This document shows positions 7,864 to 16,536 of a stretch of 64,000 bases of DNA, piece by piece (positions within the stretch are counted from its first letter, which is position 1; each line of letters starts with the position of its first letter). The position numbers and the translations under genes are program-made. The notes beneath the pieces were generated by a model. It did not search any database and was not told the DNA's origin. It worked only from the letters and a program-made list of their open reading frames with translations. The stretch lies in contig QFPW01000002.1 in NCBI GenBank assembly GCA_003241785.1, positions 372,001-436,000 of the forward strand. Reading direction: 5' to 3'. This DNA comes from Rhodovulum sulfidophilum (lineage in GTDB: Bacteria > Pseudomonadota > Alphaproteobacteria > Rhodobacterales > Rhodobacteraceae).

Positions 7864-9831
7864 ATGAGCGAAATCCAACGCGACAAACCCTGGCTCTTCC
7901 GCACCTACGCGGGCCATTCCACGGCGGAGAAGTCGAACGCGCTCTACCGCCAGAACCTGTCTCGGGGCCAGACCGGGCTGTCGGTGGCCTTCGATCTGCC
8001 GACCCAGACCGGCTATGACAGCGACCATGTCCTGTCGCGCGGCGAGGTCGGCAAGGTCGGCGTGCCCGTCAGCCATATCGGCGACATGCGGGCGCTGTTC
8101 AGCGAGATCCCGCTCGAGATGATGAACACCTCGATGACGATCAACGCGACCGCCGGCTGGCTGCTCGCGCTCTATATATCCGTCGCCGAGGAACAGGGCG
8201 CCGATATCGCGAAGCTGCAGGGCACGGTGCAGAACGACATCATCAAGGAGTATCTCAGCCGCGGCACATATGTCTTTCCGCCCGCGCCGAGCCTGAAGCT
8301 GATCGCCGACATCGCCGAGTTCTGCTACGGACACGTGCCGAAGTGGAACCCGATGAACGTCTGCTCCTACCATCTGCAGGAGGCGGGGGCGACGCCGGAG
8401 CAGGAGCTGGCCTACGCGCTCGCCACCGCCTGCGCGGTGCTCGACCAGGTGAAAGGCCAGGTTCCGGCCGAGGATTTCCCCGAGGTCGTCAGCCGCATCT
8501 CCTTCTTCGTCAACGCGGGCATCCGCTTCGTGACCGAGATGTGCAAGATGCGCGCCTTCGTCGATCTCTGGGACGAGATCACCGCGACCCGCTACGGCGT
8601 CGAGAACCCGAAGCTGCGCCGCTTCCGCTACGGGGTGCAGGTGAATTCGCTAGGCCTGACCGAGCAGCAGCCGGAGAACAACGTCTATCGCATCCTGATC
8701 GAGATGCTGGCCGTCGTGCTCTCGAAGAAGGCCCGCGCCCGCGCGGTGCAGCTGCCGGCCTGGAACGAGGCGCTCGGCCTGCCCCGGCCCTGGGACCAGC
8801 AGTGGTCGCTCCGGATGCAGCAGATCATGGCCTATGAGACCGACCTGCTCGAATACGAGGACCTCTTCGACGGCAACCCGGCGGTCGACCGCAAGGTCGA
8901 GGCGCTGAAGGACGGCGCCCGGGCGGAGCTCGCCAAGATCGACGAGATGGGCGGCGCCGTCGCGGCGATCGACTATATGAAATCGCAGCTCGTCAGCGCG
9001 AACACCGCGCGGCTCGGGCGGATCGAGGCCGGGACCACGACCGTGGTCGGCGTGAACAAATTCGCCGAGGGCGAGCCGAGCCCGCTCACCGCGGGCGACG
9101 GCGGTATCATGGTGGTCGACCCGGCCGTCGAGGCCGCGCAGATCGCGACCCTGAAGGCCTGGCGCGAGAGCCGCGACGCCGCGGCCGTCGAAGCGGCGCT
9201 CGACGCGCTCAAGGCGGCGGCGCGCGCCGGCGAGAACATCATGCCCCCCTCGGTCGCCTGCGCGAAGGCGGGCGTGACCACCGGCGAATGGGGCGCCGCG
9301 ATGCGCGAGATCTTCGGCGAGTACCGCGCCCCGACCGGCGTCGGCAAGGCCGCCGCCTCGCCCGCCGGCAACCTCGCCGAGGTCCGGGCGGCGGTCGAGG
9401 CCGCGAGCGAGCGGCTCGGCCGGCGGATCAAGTTCCTCGTCGGCAAGCCCGGCCTCGACGGCCATTCCAACGGCGCCGAGCAGATCGCGGTCCGGGCGCG
9501 GGATTCCGGCATGGAGGTGCTCTACGAGGGCATCCGCCTCACCCCGGCGCAGATCGTCAACGCGGCGCTCGAGGAATCGGTGCATGTGATCGGCCTCTCG
9601 ATCCTCTCGGGCAGCCACCTGCCGCTGGTCGAGGAGGTGCTCGGGCGGATGCGGGCGGCCGGTCTCGACGACATCCCGCTCGTCGTCGGCGGCATCATCC
9701 CCGAGGCGGACGCGGAAACGCTGCGCGCGCAGGGCGTCGCCCGGGTCTACACGCCGAAGGATTTCGAGCTGAACCGGATCATGCTCGACATCGTCGCGTT
9801 GGTCGATCTGGAGGGCCGCGCCGCCGCCTGA
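7864..9831 (+). CDS. ecm: Ethylmalonyl-CoA mutase, coenzyme B12-dependent
   Basis: A 655-residue single-chain mutase that converts (2R)-ethylmalonyl-CoA to (2S)-methylsuccinyl-CoA in the EMC pathway. The N-terminal TIM barrel begins DKPWLFRTYAGHSTAEKSNALYR and contains GLSVAFDLPTQTGYDSDH, typical of Ecm. The C-terminal B12 domain (about residues 520-650) carries GLDGHSNGAEQI (the lower-ligand His in D-x-H-x-x-G), then LSILSGSHL and LVVGGIIP. I chose ATG 7864 (MSEIQRDKPW) because Ecm proteins start a few residues before the PWLFRTYAG motif; a longer start at 7786 adds an unrelated stretch. Both upstream ribosome sites are weak. Confidence 0.96.
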   Translation: MSEIQRDKPWLFRTYAGHSTAEKSNALYRQNLSRGQTGLSVAFDLPTQTGYDSDHVLSRGEVGKVGVPVSHIGDMRALFSEIPLEMMNTSMTINATAGWLLALYISVAEEQGADIAKLQGTVQNDIIKEYLSRGTYVFPPAPSLKLIADIAEFCYGHVPKWNPMNVCSYHLQEAGATPEQELAYALATACAVLDQVKGQVPAEDFPEVVSRISFFVNAGIRFVTEMCKMRAFVDLWDEITATRYGVENPKLRRFRYGVQVNSLGLTEQQPENNVYRILIEMLAVVLSKKARARAVQLPAWNEALGLPRPWDQQWSLRMQQIMAYETDLLEYEDLFDGNPAVDRKVEALKDGARAELAKIDEMGGAVAAIDYMKSQLVSANTARLGRIEAGTTTVVGVNKFAEGEPSPLTAGDGGIMVVDPAVEAAQIATLKAWRESRDAAAVEAALDALKAAARAGENIMPPSVACAKAGVTTGEWGAAMREIFGEYRAPTGVGKAAASPAGNLAEVRAAVEAASERLGRRIKFLVGKPGLDGHSNGAEQIAVRARDSGMEVLYEGIRLTPAQIVNAALEESVHVIGLSILSGSHLPLVEEVLGRMRAAGLDDIPLVVGGIIPEADAETLRAQGVARVYTPKDFELNRIMLDIVALVDLEGRAAA

Positions 9832-9952
9832 GCCGCGCGACCCCTCCCGTCCCGACGGCGGAGAGTTTCCGCCGATCCCGGGATTCCGGCGGAACCGATC
9901 CGATGCCTGCGCATTTCTTAGGCATATGGCAACGACCCCGCTGGAGGAGACC

Positions 9953-10417
9953 ATGCTTCAAGAGCAGAACGTCACGGCCATCTACCGCCGTTTCACGAGC
10001 GCCGACCTCGTGCGCCAAGCGTTGCGCGATCATGGCATCGAGATCGCCCGCGTTCACGTCATCCCGGACCGGGTGACCGGCATCGACGACGCGGCCGATT
10101 TCGGCCTGTACGATTCGGTCATCCGCGACCTCGACCTGCCCGAGGCCGATATCCGCGCCTATCAGGACGCGGTCCGGCGCGGAGATTTCGTGGTGTCGGC
10201 GACGGTTCCGAGCTCGGAGGTGCCTCAGGTCCAGGAGATCATGAGCCATCCCGAAGCCTTCGGCGACCGGGTGGACCGCGTGGAAGCGCGCGCCGAGCCG
10301 GAACCGGAGGACGCGCGCCTCGCCACCGAGCGGCCGGTGGAAACCACCTTTCCGCTGGCCGCTGAGACACCACTGCATGGAGGGAAAACATGGCAGAATA
10401 TCGTAGCCCGAAGGTGA
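9953..10417 (+). CDS. Stress-protein-like domain (YflT/GSP17M type), uncharacterised
   Basis: A 154-residue soluble protein starting at ATG 9953 after a strong GGAGGAG. Residues 5-35 (VTAIYRRFTSADLVRQALRDHGIE then VHVIPD) look like the alpha/beta hinge of general stress protein 17M/YflT-like domains, where a helix follows a first strand and an I-x-V-I strand comes next. The middle (SVIRDLDLPEADIRAYQDAVRRGDFVVSATV) fits the usual Y-x-x-AVRRGG-like pattern: a small domain that seems to sense or bind something, with no catalytic residues. The C-terminus is charged and disordered. It overlaps the next gene by 28 bp. Confidence 0.65.
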   Translation: MLQEQNVTAIYRRFTSADLVRQALRDHGIEIARVHVIPDRVTGIDDAADFGLYDSVIRDLDLPEADIRAYQDAVRRGDFVVSATVPSSEVPQVQEIMSHPEAFGDRVDRVEARAEPEPEDARLATERPVETTFPLAAETPLHGGKTWQNIVARR

Positions 10418-10731
10418 CGGAGCCGGCGCAGGGCGGAGGCTCGCGCACCTGGCTCTGGGCCGCGGCGGCCCTGGTTGTGCTCCTCGCGATCGCATGGCTG
10501 GCGGGGCTGTTCGGGACGAGCGAAATGACCCCGGCTCCGACCGAGCCGACCGGAACCTCGGCGCCCGTGACCGCGCCGGAACCGCCCGCCGTCACCGCGC
10601 CGACCCCGGCCGAACCGCCGGCGGTAACCAATCCGACCACGCCCGGCGCCGAACCGCCGGCGGGCGAGACCCCGGCGCCCGAGGTGCCCGCGGCTCCCGC
10701 AACGCCCGGGACTGCGCCCGCGAACCCCTAA
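10390..10731 (+). CDS. Single-span membrane protein with Pro/Thr/Ala-rich tail
   Basis: A 113-residue protein: short cytoplasmic N-terminus, one transmembrane helix at about residues 20-41 (TWLWAAAALVVLLAIAWLAG), then a 70-residue periplasmic tail of Pro, Thr, Ala and Glu without predicted structure. GGAGGG precedes the ATG. The start lies inside the previous gene (28-bp overlap), so the pair is probably translated together, and a strong terminator follows. No family recognised; the tail resembles spacer regions that cross part of the periplasm. Confidence 0.7.
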   Translation: MAEYRSPKVTEPAQGGGSRTWLWAAAALVVLLAIAWLAGLFGTSEMTPAPTEPTGTSAPVTAPEPPAVTAPTPAEPPAVTNPTTPGAEPPAGETPAPEVPAAPATPGTAPANP

Positions 10732-10776
10732 GGGGAGCTCGGCGGATCCCGGCCGGGGTCCGCCTTGGAAATGAGG

Positions 10777-10810
10777 AAGGCCCGATCCGCCGGATCGGGC
10801 CTTTTCTTTT
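10777..10810 (+). terminator. Rho-independent terminator
   Basis: A 12-bp perfect stem, AAGGCCCGATCC and GGATCGGGCCTT, with a 3-base loop, followed by TTCTTTT. It closes the two-gene unit ending at 10731. Because the stem starts with AA it could also act on the other strand. Confidence 0.92.
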
Positions 10811-10881
10811 GTCCGAGGTGATTTCGCGGTGGCGATCTTACCGGATGCACTTCGGGTGAACCGCCTCGACCGGGAGTTCCA

Positions 10882-10970
10882 CTGCCCCGGGCGCGACCCG
10901 GGGCCTCGGTGCCATATCCCGAAACGCCGTTTTCCGAGTTTCGAGGCCCGGGATCAGCTCCGGGGCGGCG
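10882..10970. repeat. Interspersed palindromic repeat, family B copy 1
   Basis: Two GC-rich palindromic arms (CCCCGGGCGCGACCCGGGG and CCCGGGATCAGCTCCGGGG) about 40 bp apart, the second ending in CGGGGCGGCG. The same layout recurs at 46591 and 63502. It lies in the convergent gap before the sdhB stop. Confidence 0.7.
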
Positions 10971-10993
10971 AAACCGTTGGCGCGAACGCCGGC

Positions 10994-11773
10994 TCACATC
11001 CGCCGTTCGACCATCAGCTGCTTGATCGAGGCGATCGCCTTCGCGGGGTTCAGCCCCTTCGGGCAGGTCTGGGCGCAGTTCATGATCGTATGGCAGCGGT
11101 AGAGCTTGAACGGATCCTCGAGCTCGTCGAGCCGCTCGCCCGTCGCCTCGTCGCGGCTGTCGATGATCCAGCGATAGGCGTGCAGCAGCGCCGCTGGGCC
11201 GAGATAGCGGTCGCCGTTCCACCAGTAGCTCGGGCAAGAGGTCGAGCAGCAGGCGCACATCACGCATTCATAGAGGCCGTCGAGCTTGCGGCGGTCGTCG
11301 ATCGACTGCTTCCACTCGGTCGCCGGCTCGTTGGTCTTGGTCTCGAGCCAGGGCATGATCGAGGCATGCTGCGCATAGAAATGCGTGAGGTCGGTGACGA
11401 GATCCTTCACCACCGGCATGTGCGGCAGCGGGTAGATCTTCACGTCGCCCTTGATCTCGTCCATGCCCCAGATGCAGGCGAGCCGGTTGATCCCGTCGAT
11501 GTTCATCGCGCAGGAGCCGCAGATGCCCTCGCGGCAGGAGCGGCGGAAGGTCAGCGTCGGGTCGATCTCGTTCTTGATCTTGATCAGCGCGTCGAGAACC
11601 ATCGGACCGCAAGTGTCCATGTCGACGAAATACGTGTCGATCCGGGGGTTCTGGCCCGAATCCGGATCGTAACGGTAGATCTTGAAGGCGCGCACGTTCG
11701 TCGCGCCCTCCGGCTTCGGCCAGGACTTGCCGGCCACCATCCGGCTGTTCTTCGGAAGCTTGAATTCTGCCAT
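10994..11773 (-). CDS. sdhB: Succinate dehydrogenase iron-sulfur subunit
   Basis: A 259-residue subunit of complex II that passes electrons from FAD in SdhA to ubiquinone. The three cluster-binding sites are complete: the [2Fe-2S] set C-x4-C-G-S-C (SCREGICGSCAMNIDG) with a further Cys in LACIWG, and two ferredoxin-like groups, CVMCACCSTSCP and CHTIMNCAQTCPKGLNP, for [4Fe-4S] and [3Fe-4S]. The quinone-site region (YWWNGDRYLGPA) follows the second group. The gene is last in sdhCDAB, 12 bp after sdhA. Confidence 0.98.
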   Translation of the reverse strand: MAEFKLPKNSRMVAGKSWPKPEGATNVRAFKIYRYDPDSGQNPRIDTYFVDMDTCGPMVLDALIKIKNEIDPTLTFRRSCREGICGSCAMNIDGINRLACIWGMDEIKGDVKIYPLPHMPVVKDLVTDLTHFYAQHASIMPWLETKTNEPATEWKQSIDDRRKLDGLYECVMCACCSTSCPSYWWNGDRYLGPAALLHAYRWIIDSRDEATGERLDELEDPFKLYRCHTIMNCAQTCPKGLNPAKAIASIKQLMVERRM

Positions 11774-11785
11774 CTCGCCGCCTCC

Positions 11786-13594
11786 TCAGTACACGCGCGC
11801 CTTGGGCGCGATCTTCTTCAGGTCGATCCCGCCCTCGTCCTGCGTCGTCAGCGGGTCGAGGTGCACCGGGCGATAGGCGAGCGTCACCGAGTTGTCGTCG
11901 CCGACGACCGCGAGGCTGTGCTTGCGCCAGTTCACGTCGTCGCGGTTCGGCCAGTCCTCGTGCGCGTGGGCGCCGCGGCTCTCCTTGCGCGCCTCGGCCG
12001 CGACGATGGTCGCGAGCGCGTTCGGCATCAGGTTGGTGAGCTCCAGCGTCTCCATGAGATCGGAGTTCCAGATCAGCGAGCGGTCGGAGACCTTGATGCT
12101 CGCCATCTGCTCGGCGACCGCCTTCATCTTCTCGACGCCCTCGGCCAGCGTCTTGTCGGTGCGGAACACCGCCGCGTCGGCCTGCATCGTGCGCTGCATC
12201 GAGAGCCGCAGATCGGCGGTCGCGATGTCGCCCGCGGCGTGCCGGAGCGCGTCGAACCGCGCGACGGCCTTGTCGACCGAGGCCTGGTTCAGCGGCCGGT
12301 TCGGGGCCTTCGGATCGACGACCTCGCCCGCCTTGATCGCGGCGGCGCGGCCGAAGACCACGAGGTCGATCAGGCTGTTCGAGCCGAGCCGGTTGGCGCC
12401 GTGGACCGAGGCGCACCCGGCCTCGCCCACCGCCATGAGGCCGGGAAGGATCCGGTCCGGCTCCTCCGCGGTCGGGTTCAGCACCTCGCCCCAGTAGTTG
12501 GTCGGGATGCCGCCCATGTTGTAGTGCACGGTCGGCAGCACCGGGATCGGCGCCTTGGTGACGTCGACGCCGGCGAAGATCTTCGCCGATTCCGAGATGC
12601 CGGGCAGCCGCTCGTGCAGCGCCTCGGGCGGCAGGTGGTTGAGGTTGAGGAAGATGTGGTCCTTGTTCGGACCCACGCCCCTGCCCTCGCGGATCTCGAT
12701 CGTCATGCAGCGCGAGACGACGTCGCGCGAGGCGAGATCCTTGTAGGTGGGTGCGTAGCGTTCCATGAACCGCTCGCCCTCGGAATTGGTGAGATAGCCG
12801 CCCTCGCCGCGCGCGCCCTCGGTGATGAGGCAGCCCGAGCCATAGATGCCGGTCGGGTGGAACTGCACGAATTCCATGTCCTGCAGCGGCAGGCCCTGGC
12901 GCGCGACCATGCCGCCGCCGTCGCCGGTGCAGGTATGGGCGGAGGTCGCCGAGAAATAGGCGCGGCCATAGCCGCCGGTCGCGAGCACCACCATCTTCGC
13001 GTTGAAGCGGTGCAGCGTGCCGTCGTCGAGCTTCCACGCCAGCACGCCCTGGCAGGAGCCGTCCTCCGCCATGATCAGGTCGATGGCGAAATACTCGATG
13101 TAGAACTCCGCCTTCTCCTTCAGGGAGCGGCCGTAGAGCGTGTGCAGGATCGCGTGGCCGGTACGGTCGGCCGCGGCGCAGGTGCGCTGCACGGGCGGGC
13201 CCTCGCCGAATTCGGTGGTGTGGCCGCCGAACGGGCGCTGGTAGATCTTGCCCGACTCGGTGCGGGAGAAGGGCACGCCGTAGTGCTCGAGCTCGTAGAC
13301 CGCCTTCGGCGCTTCCCGGGCGAGGTACTCCATCGCGTCGGTGTCACCGAGCCAGTCCGACCCCTTCACGGTGTCGTAGAGGTGCCACTGCCAGCTGTCC
13401 GGCCCCATGTTGCCGAGCGAGGCGGCGATGCCGCCCTGCGCCGCGACGGTGTGGGAGCGGGTCGGGAAGACCTTGGTGACGCAGGCGGTCCGGAGACCCT
13501 GCTCCGCCATGCCGAGCGTGGCGCGGAGCCCCGAGCCGCCGGCGCCGACAACGACGACATCATAGACATGGTCGACGAACGTATAGGCAGACAT
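11786..13594 (-). CDS. sdhA: Succinate dehydrogenase flavoprotein subunit
   Basis: A 602-residue catalytic subunit oxidising succinate to fumarate. The FAD-binding N-terminus is DVVVVGAGGSGLRATLG; the His that carries the covalent flavin lies in TRSHTVAAQGGIAASLGN near residue 47. The substrate loop HPTGIYGSGCLITEGARGEGG and the active-site region with YNMGGIPTNYWGE and SVHGANRLGSNSL are present. Usual length for alphaproteobacterial SdhA is about 600. Starts 12 bp downstream of sdhD. Confidence 0.98.
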   Translation of the reverse strand: MSAYTFVDHVYDVVVVGAGGSGLRATLGMAEQGLRTACVTKVFPTRSHTVAAQGGIAASLGNMGPDSWQWHLYDTVKGSDWLGDTDAMEYLAREAPKAVYELEHYGVPFSRTESGKIYQRPFGGHTTEFGEGPPVQRTCAAADRTGHAILHTLYGRSLKEKAEFYIEYFAIDLIMAEDGSCQGVLAWKLDDGTLHRFNAKMVVLATGGYGRAYFSATSAHTCTGDGGGMVARQGLPLQDMEFVQFHPTGIYGSGCLITEGARGEGGYLTNSEGERFMERYAPTYKDLASRDVVSRCMTIEIREGRGVGPNKDHIFLNLNHLPPEALHERLPGISESAKIFAGVDVTKAPIPVLPTVHYNMGGIPTNYWGEVLNPTAEEPDRILPGLMAVGEAGCASVHGANRLGSNSLIDLVVFGRAAAIKAGEVVDPKAPNRPLNQASVDKAVARFDALRHAAGDIATADLRLSMQRTMQADAAVFRTDKTLAEGVEKMKAVAEQMASIKVSDRSLIWNSDLMETLELTNLMPNALATIVAAEARKESRGAHAHEDWPNRDDVNWRKHSLAVVGDDNSVTLAYRPVHLDPLTTQDEGGIDLKKIAPKARVY

Positions 13595-13606
13595 TCAAGC
13601 GTCCTT

Positions 13607-13987
13607 TCAGCCGGCGAGGGCGATCCGGGCGACGGCGAAGACGCCGATCAGCCCCATGCCCCAGCAGAACAGCGTGTTGAGGAGCTGGAGCGCGACCAGC
13701 ATCGGCTTGTCGTGGACATAGTCCTCGATCACCACCTGCAGCCCCTGCTTCAGATGGATGAACACGGTCACGATCAGCAGGAGCGCTACGATCGCGTTGA
13801 ACGGATGCGCGTAGGCGGCGCGAACCGCCGCGTAGTCCTGGCCGAGGTGCCGCGCGAAGGGGAAAACGAAGAGCAGCGTCAGCGGCACCAGCGCGATCGA
13901 GGTGATCCGCTGGCTCCACCAGTGGCCGACGCCCTCCTTGGCCGAGCCGAGGCCGTCGACGCGCTGCCGGTCGGTACGATAGCTCAT
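13607..13987 (-). CDS. sdhD: Succinate dehydrogenase membrane anchor subunit
   Basis: A 126-residue protein with three hydrophobic helices (about residues 30-47, 63-82, 98-122) that with SdhC holds haem b and the quinone site. The VIEDYVHDK stretch after helix II is the typical SdhD motif, with the haem-ligand His in VTVFIHLKQG. The ATG at 13987 has GGGGAG upstream and lies 14 bp after sdhC; longer upstream reading would run inside sdhC. Confidence 0.95.
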   Translation of the reverse strand: MSYRTDRQRVDGLGSAKEGVGHWWSQRITSIALVPLTLLFVFPFARHLGQDYAAVRAAYAHPFNAIVALLLIVTVFIHLKQGLQVVIEDYVHDKPMLVALQLLNTLFCWGMGLIGVFAVARIALAG

Positions 13988-14001
13988 CTCGCGCTCCCCT
14001 C

Positions 14002-14394
14002 TCAGAAGGCCAGGATCAGGGTCAGGATCGTCAGAACGACGGTGGCGGCCACCACGGCCTTGCCGCTCTTGTGCACGGTCGGCAGGTCGAAGCCGTAGCC
14101 CGCGTCCCAGAACAGGTGCCGAATGCCGTTGCAGAAATGGTACCAGAAGGCCGCGAGCGAACCGATCAGGATCAGCCCGCCGATCCAGGAGGTGAGCAGC
14201 CCGTCGACGAAGGAGAAGGACTCGGGCCCGGCGCCGAGCGCCAGCAGCCACCAGACGACCAGGATCGCGGCGAGCGTCAGTCCGACGCCGGCGACGCGGT
14301 GCAGGATCGACAGGACCGAGGTGATCTGCGGCCGATAGACCTGCCCGATCATGAATGGCGAGAGTGGTCTGTTCGGGGGATTCACATCTGCCAT
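14002..14394 (-). CDS. sdhC: Succinate dehydrogenase cytochrome b556 subunit
   Basis: A 130-residue three-helix membrane subunit. The N-terminal RPLSPFMIGQVYRPQITSVLSILHRVAGVGL is the classic SdhC signature, with S and R of SILHR at the quinone site; the haem-binding His lies in the FCNGIRHLFWD motif. First gene of sdhCDAB. A pair of palindromic sites lies about 167 bp upstream of its start, suggesting regulation of the whole operon (see 14546-14576). Confidence 0.97.
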   Translation of the reverse strand: MADVNPPNRPLSPFMIGQVYRPQITSVLSILHRVAGVGLTLAAILVVWWLLALGAGPESFSFVDGLLTSWIGGLILIGSLAAFWYHFCNGIRHLFWDAGYGFDLPTVHKSGKAVVAATVVLTILTLILAF

Positions 14395-14545
14395 CGTCTT
14401 CGCCTCCCTACCGTCGCCGGGGATCCCGTTACGCGGGATCCGCCTGGTCCCGCGCCGAGACCGATGCGACCTGAGTCCGCGCCGTCCAGCGCTAGCGCAC
14501 CCTGTTTCCGGTGTTTTTTTGACGAACGCAAGTGCGAAATAGCTT

Positions 14546-14576
14546 TGTGATCACAGCCCCGAAAGCTGTGATCACA
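14546..14576 (-). promoter_or_regulatory. Twin TGTGATCACA operator upstream of sdhC
   Basis: Two perfect 10-bp palindromes TGTGATCACA (14546-14555 and 14567-14576), centres 21 bp apart, i.e. two helical turns. They lie inside a larger perfect 15-bp inverted repeat (14543-14557 with 14565-14579). In sdh direction the pattern is GTGATCACAGC, nine bases, TGTGATCACAAA; exactly this pattern is found upstream of sucC. The pair also directly follows the mch stop codon, so it could double as a hairpin at the end of that transcript. The regulator is unknown. Confidence 0.8.
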
Positions 14577-14588
14577 AAGCCCGGCTGC

Positions 14589-15647
14589 TCATTTCGGCAG
14601 CAGCGCCCAGTAGTCGAGATCGAGCAGAACGCCCTTGGCATAGCGCCCGTTTTCGTCCTTGAGCGAAAAGGGTTCGGCCTCTTTCGTATGGGCGACAAGT
14701 CTGAGCCGGAGCGCCCCGACCGAGGGGTTCGCCGTCTCCGCGAGATCGAGCACCTCGCTCCAGGCGCCGACCGTGTCGCCGGCGAAACAGGGGTTGGCAT
14801 GCGACCCGGCGTTGATCGCCGCGATCATCTGCGCGTTGGTGAGCCCGTTGAACGACAGCGCGCGCGCGAGGCTGATCACATGACCGCCGTAGATCAGCCG
14901 CCGGCCGTCCTCGCGCAGCGTGGCGTCGAAATGCACCTTCGAGGTGTTCTGCCACAGCCGGGTGGCCATCATGTGCTCGGCTTCCTCGATCGTGACGCGG
15001 TCGACGTGGTCGATCCGCTCCCCGACCGCGTAGTCGCCCCAGCGGTGCCGGCCGCCGGCCAGCACCTCGTCATAGGTCGAGAAGTCGAGCCCCTTGGGAA
15101 TCGCGAGGCTCTCGGCCGCGACCACGGTCGCGAGGGTCGGGATCACCGTCAGCGGCGCCGGCGCCGCGTGGTCGCGCTTGCGCACCATCACCCAGCGCAC
15201 GTAGCTCATCACCGGCGCGCCGTCCTGGCGGAAGCCGGTGGTGCGGACATAGACGACGCCGCTCGTCCCGTTCGAGTTCTCCTTCAGCCCGATCACCTCG
15301 CTGACCGAGGTCAGCGTGTCGCCGGGATGGACCGGCGCGAGGAACCGGCCCTCGGCGTAGCCGAGATTGGCGACGGCGTTCAGGCTGACGTCGGGCACCG
15401 TCTTGCCGAAGACGATGTGAAAGCCGATTAGGTCCTCGAGCGGGCTCCGCGCGAGGCCGCTCGCCCGCGCGAATTCGTCGGAGGAATAGAGCGCGAAGCG
15501 GCTCGGGTAGAGCGCGGTGTAGAGCGCGCGGTCGCCCTCGGTCGCGGTGCGCGGCACGGCGTGGCGGATCACCTGCCCGATCCGGTAATCCTCGAAGAAA
15601 TTGCCCGCGCTGGTCTTGAAGTCGAACGTGGCCTTGGTCTGGTTCAT
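14589..15647 (-). CDS. mch: Mesaconyl-CoA hydratase
   Basis: A 352-residue double hot-dog (MaoC-like) hydratase converting mesaconyl-C1-CoA to beta-methylmalyl-CoA in the EMC pathway. NFFEDYRIGQVIRHAVPRTATEGD opens the first domain; the catalytic region YPSRFALYSSDEFARASGL with SPLEDLIGFHIVFGKTV is characteristic, and YGGHVISLARALSFNGL opens the active part of the second domain. Length fits the roughly 340-residue family. I placed the start at ATG 15647, one base after the stop of the DUF1737 gene, implying coupled translation; an in-frame ATG four codons upstream is also possible. Confidence 0.95.
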   Translation of the reverse strand: MNQTKATFDFKTSAGNFFEDYRIGQVIRHAVPRTATEGDRALYTALYPSRFALYSSDEFARASGLARSPLEDLIGFHIVFGKTVPDVSLNAVANLGYAEGRFLAPVHPGDTLTSVSEVIGLKENSNGTSGVVYVRTTGFRQDGAPVMSYVRWVMVRKRDHAAPAPLTVIPTLATVVAAESLAIPKGLDFSTYDEVLAGGRHRWGDYAVGERIDHVDRVTIEEAEHMMATRLWQNTSKVHFDATLREDGRRLIYGGHVISLARALSFNGLTNAQMIAAINAGSHANPCFAGDTVGAWSEVLDLAETANPSVGALRLRLVAHTKEAEPFSLKDENGRYAKGVLLDLDYWALLPK

Positions 15648-15648
15648 G

Positions 15649-15852
15649 TCAGAGATCACCGAGCTTGATCGACGGGTCGTAATGGCCTTCGACCTCCTTC
15701 ACCACCGCCTGGCCGCAGCGCATGACGCCGCGCACCGGGTCGAAGGCGTAGCTCGGCGCGCCGTGCAGCGCCCAGCCGGCGTCGAGCGCGCGGGTTACCT
15801 TGTGGCAGAAGGCCGAGGTGTCGTCCTCGGTCAGGAAGCGATAGGCCAGCAT
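15649..15852 (-). CDS. DUF1737 small protein
   Basis: A 67-residue protein (MLAYRFLTEDDTSAFCHKV, then ALDAGWALHGAPSYAFDPVRG) with the W-x-LHG-x-P...Y pattern of the DUF1737 family, short proteins of unknown function often fused to or beside metabolic enzymes. It lies 5 bp after nnrU and its stop is one base before the mch start, so it is part of the mcl2-nnrU-DUF1737-mch unit. A role in EMC metabolism is only suggested by position. Confidence 0.85.
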   Translation of the reverse strand: MLAYRFLTEDDTSAFCHKVTRALDAGWALHGAPSYAFDPVRGVMRCGQAVVKEVEGHYDPSIKLGDL

Positions 15853-15857
15853 GTGCG

Positions 15858-16418
15858 TTACCCCGGGAAAGGCCAGCGGCCGAGCCAGGCGTGAATGCCG
15901 GCGATGGCCGCGAAGACGACGAGCGAAATGAGCGCGAGGCGCAGGTCCGCCATCGGCGGAACCGGTCCGACGGGCGCCCTGGGCGCCGCGGTGTCGATCA
16001 GGGCCATGCTCGCGATGGCCCAGAGCCCCATGGCGCCGAACAGGATCAGTCCCGCCAGGTCGCCGTTCACCAGGATATGCGCGATCGCCCAGAGCAGCAC
16101 CCCGGTCAGCATCGGGTTGCGCAGCACGGTCTTGACCCGGCTCGGCGCGTTGGCGGCGCCGAAGAGGAAGACGGCGATCAGCATCAGGAGGTTGTTGAGA
16201 TGCACGGTCCAGCCCGGCGGGGTGTAGACCGCGACATAGGGCGCGGCGCGGAAGCCGATCACGATCAGGACCAGCGACAGGCCGATCAGCGCCGCGAAGA
16301 TCCCGCGCGCCGGCCCGGCGCCGAGCCGCGCCGCGAGATCGCCGCGCGCGCCGGGCGCGACCCGCTTGAAGAGATGCGCGGCGATCCAGAGGGCGATGCC
16401 GATCACGAGAAGTGCCAT
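15858..16418 (-). CDS. NnrU family membrane protein
   Basis: A 186-residue protein with five or six transmembrane segments; AAPYVAVYTPPGW and LRNPMLTGVLLWAIAHILVNGDLAGLILFG, with the HILVNGD motif, are the signature of the NnrU/isoprenoid-methyltransferase-like family. NnrU was named for a link to nitrite/NO reduction, but homologues occur in many non-denitrifiers and the function is not settled. GGAGGAG precedes the ATG. It lies between mcl2 and the DUF1737/mch genes, in the EMC unit. Confidence 0.9.
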   Translation of the reverse strand: MALLVIGIALWIAAHLFKRVAPGARGDLAARLGAGPARGIFAALIGLSLVLIVIGFRAAPYVAVYTPPGWTVHLNNLLMLIAVFLFGAANAPSRVKTVLRNPMLTGVLLWAIAHILVNGDLAGLILFGAMGLWAIASMALIDTAAPRAPVGPVPPMADLRLALISLVVFAAIAGIHAWLGRWPFPG

Positions 16419-16536
16419 TCCGGGTCTCCTCCATGGCTGAGCCGCCTTGGCCGGCGGTCTGGCTGCGAACGCCGCCGCCGGTATCGGCGGGCGGCCGGGT
16501 CCCGCGGGCCGGCGCCTCGCGCCCGGCCCGGACTGG

